NCBI GenBank assembly: GCA_008711295.1 | Contig: VUYV01000016.1 | Location: forward strand, 290,437 to 354,436 | DNA: 64,000 nt | Direction: 5' to 3' | Source: Anarhynchus alexandrinus | Taxonomy: Eukaryota > Chordata > Aves > Charadriiformes > Charadriidae | Part shown: positions 61,951 through 64,000 of the stretch, piece by piece | Layout of the letters: each line of letters begins with the position of its first letter | Numbering within the stretch: the first letter of the stretch is position 1 | The notes under the pieces: generated by a model | What the model saw: only the letters and a program-made list of their open reading frames with translations | The model's database searches: none | What the model was told of the DNA's origin: nothing | Translations under genes and position numbers: made by a program

Positions 61951-63071
61951 GTATAGCATTCTGTGTGTGTGTGTCCGTGCATGTGTGGAAAAACATGTCT
62001 TCCCTCTGGGCACCAGGTTGAAGGTGTTCCTGAAGTCCTGTCTGCTTTAGTTCCAGAACTCCTTGGATCCAATCAGAAGTGTGTTGAAATCAGCACAGAT
62101 TTTTTCCATTAACCTCGTCAAGCTCTCAGTCTGGATTAGTGGATTGAGGTCTCCCAGACTGGGAATTTAGGCAAATGTTTCTCGTTGAATCAAAAAGGAC
62201 TTGTGCAACCGGATCTGTTATGTGATTTCGGAAGCCTCAGATTTTGTTTTTTTAATAGGAGCCTGAAAAGAATCAGCATCTGTTTAAAACGTACAGGGAA
62301 ACACCCATTTTATAAACATAGGGGCAGTGTGGTGCTTTTTAGTATGGTTTTCATGGGCCAAATGTCCTGCATGCTGTTTTACTCGGTAACGTAAGCTTCC
62401 AGATAGGCTTAATAAGTGCAACCTGAGTGAAAACAAGATGTTTAAATTGCACAGTAGTTTCCAGAACTGCAGAAGCCACTGTACACGTCAAACGTCTCTG
62501 TACCCTGCGTGTGTGGTACAGGAGATAGGTGGTTTTCTACTGGATCCCAGCTTCCTCTGTAAAAAATGTCCTCATTTATTTGTAATTCAGTCCAGTAGCA
62601 GAAAAAACATTCCATATGTGTCATGAGTGCAATGACATAGCTTGTTCCATGCACCGAGTAGCGATAAGTAGAGTTAACCGCTACAATTGATGGCTTACGA
62701 GGGGATCTGTTTTGTTTTTCCATATAGGCATTTAATCTTTATTTTCCTTGTTTTAAGTCCATAGTTTCTTATCCTGTCCACCATGGCCTTGGTGGAAAAT
62801 TTACAGTCCATCCTATGTTACTACTCAGATGATGAATATGTATACCTGAGAGGTACCATCCTTGATGAACTGAGACCTTCTAATTTTCTTTAATTAACTG
62901 GTCCAACTACATAAAATTTCCTTGTTCCCAGCTCTCCAAACATGCTGTTAATTTCTTAAATGGTATGAAGAACAATCGGAAGGAAACGACTCTTCCTCCG
63001 AGGCAAACATGTCTGAATTGAAACAATTAAACCTATTGAAGTTGTGCTCTGTTGTCTGTTTGTTTTAACAG
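61951..63071 (+). other. Intron 2 of the BTB-zinc-finger gene (phase 2)
   Basis: A 1121-base GT-AG intron, GTATAG at the donor and TTGTTTTAACAG at the acceptor. Splicing restores finger 5 of the first module (codon AG|A, then KIHE) and keeps the frame open to the window end, which supports the boundaries. A short TG repeat lies just inside the donor. The in-frame stop at 62048-62050 ends the unspliced reading. Confidence 0.85.
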
Positions 63072-64000
63072 AAAAATCCATGAGTCTGGGCAAGAGAGGA
63101 AACTTATGCCTGTCTATTGGATGGTAGTCCCGCCTGCACATAGACCAAACGCAACAAGCTGTGACAAAGATCCTGACAGAGAGACACAAGATGGGACATC
63201 GGAGGCTGAACGACAAAAGTGTGTGAGGCACGAAGAGGCCACAAATCATGATGAAGAACCCAGGTGTTCATCTGTTACCAAAGCAGACTGTAGCAATGAG
63301 CGAGAGGAACAGAAGCAGAAATATAAGGAAGCTGAAGCAAGAAGTGAACAAATGAATGAAGAAAGGAATGAAGATGAAGGTGAAATGAGTGTGAAGGGCG
63401 AGGAGGAGGTAGGTTATGAAGCAGGGTATTCAGAAGTTGAAGATAGTAGAGATAATGAGGAGGTCTGTACTGAGGAGGATGATGAAGATGAATACTCTAA
63501 TGAGAAGGACTGTGAAGAACATGGATCAGATGAACTATTTAAAATAAAGAAGGTAAATAAAAGTGGGGTGAATAAGAAATCTGCCTATGTAATAACGTGC
63601 GATAAGTGTAATGAGCAGTTTGTCTCCCGGAAAAAGTATGTGGATCACTGCAGAGATATCCACCAGTGCTTGCCTGGTAAAGTCTATCAGTGTGACATCT
63701 GCAGCAAGTCGTTTGCTAGTTACAACAGCTGGAAGGAGCATCGAGCATGTGTCCACACTGAAGAAAGGCAGTTTGCCTGCACCCTTTGCAATGCTACTTT
63801 TAAAAGAAAGAGAGATGTGAGGACACATTATATGCGGAAGCACGAAGGCAGAGTCAAACGCCCTCTCTGCTCTGTCTGCGGGAAGATCCTCAGCTCCCGA
63901 ACGGCACTTGTGTTTCATATGCGGACACATACAGGAGAAAAACCTTATGAATGTGGCATTTGTCACTCAAAATTTGCTCAGCCATCGCAACTTAAGATCC
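63072..64000 (+). CDS. BTB/POZ C2H2 zinc-finger protein of the GZF1 family, second coding exon (partial)
   Basis: Residues 436 (last base of the codon) to 745, cut by the window end with the frame open. It finishes finger 5 of the first module (H439), then has a hydrophilic linker that becomes very rich in Glu and Asp (about 513-592). A second set of fingers follows, with first cysteines at 612, 643, 672, 702 and 730. The cysteine-to-cysteine spacing (31, 29, 30, 28) is exactly that of fingers 1-5 in the preceding exon, and finger 4 again has the ILSSR-type core. Acidic stretch followed by these fingers is also the order in human GZF1, so this second module is the better counterpart of GZF1 fingers 1-5 and the first is the extra copy. 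GZF1 has ten fingers, so more fingers probably follow beyond the edge. Confidence 0.85.

Noticed and set aside
1..64000. CRISPR arrays, bacterial operons or insertion sequences
   Set aside because: Composition, CpG islands, spliced genes and CR1 elements show this is vertebrate nuclear DNA; no spaced direct-repeat array was seen.

Overview
The window looks like a piece of a bird chromosome. The strongest sign is a 5'-truncated CR1 LINE (about 3591-4090) whose 3' end carries the ATTCTGTG octamer tail typical of avian CR1. A second, minus-strand CR1 lies near 46.6 kb. Several much older CR1- and MIR-like relics of the kind seen in turtles, crocodilians and birds lie at 34-60 kb. Overall repeat density is low, genes have vertebrate structure (CpG islands, GT-AG introns), and assembly Ns are present. 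The species cannot be named from the sequence.

Layout. 1-7080 is non-coding, with a pyrimidine tract, a GAATA pentanucleotide array and the CR1. 7162-8880 (minus) is an almost intronless C-type-lectin/EGF type I membrane protein, CD93, with a CpG island, TATA-like box and ETS site just upstream. 9040-54360 is a long stretch in which I find no supportable protein-coding exon. It holds simple repeats, CR1/MIR relics, a 40-N gap (29614-29653), and a single N (36160) flanked by a short duplication that looks like an assembly artefact. 54370-55080 is a CpG island with paired YY1 sites and an ETS site, the likely promoter of the next gene. 60644-61950 and 63072-64000 (plus) are two coding exons of a BTB/POZ C2H2 zinc-finger protein, cut by the right edge.

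Synteny. In human 20p11.21 the order is THBD-CD93-NXT1-GZF1-NAPB. CD93 followed by a plus-strand BTB-zinc-finger gene fits that block. The zinc-finger gene is clearly of the GZF1 family: its N-terminus aligns with GZF1 without gaps, and finger spacing is the same. It is unusual in carrying two copies of the GZF1 five-finger module with identical cysteine spacing (31/29/30/28 residues), separated by an intron position and a long acidic linker. NXT1 is not seen between CD93 and this gene. I infer a GZF1 paralogue (or a strongly rearranged GZF1) with an internal module duplication; this is the most interesting item in the window.

The two genes are unrelated in function: an endothelial/myeloid surface receptor and a nuclear transcription factor. 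They are neighbours by conserved synteny only.
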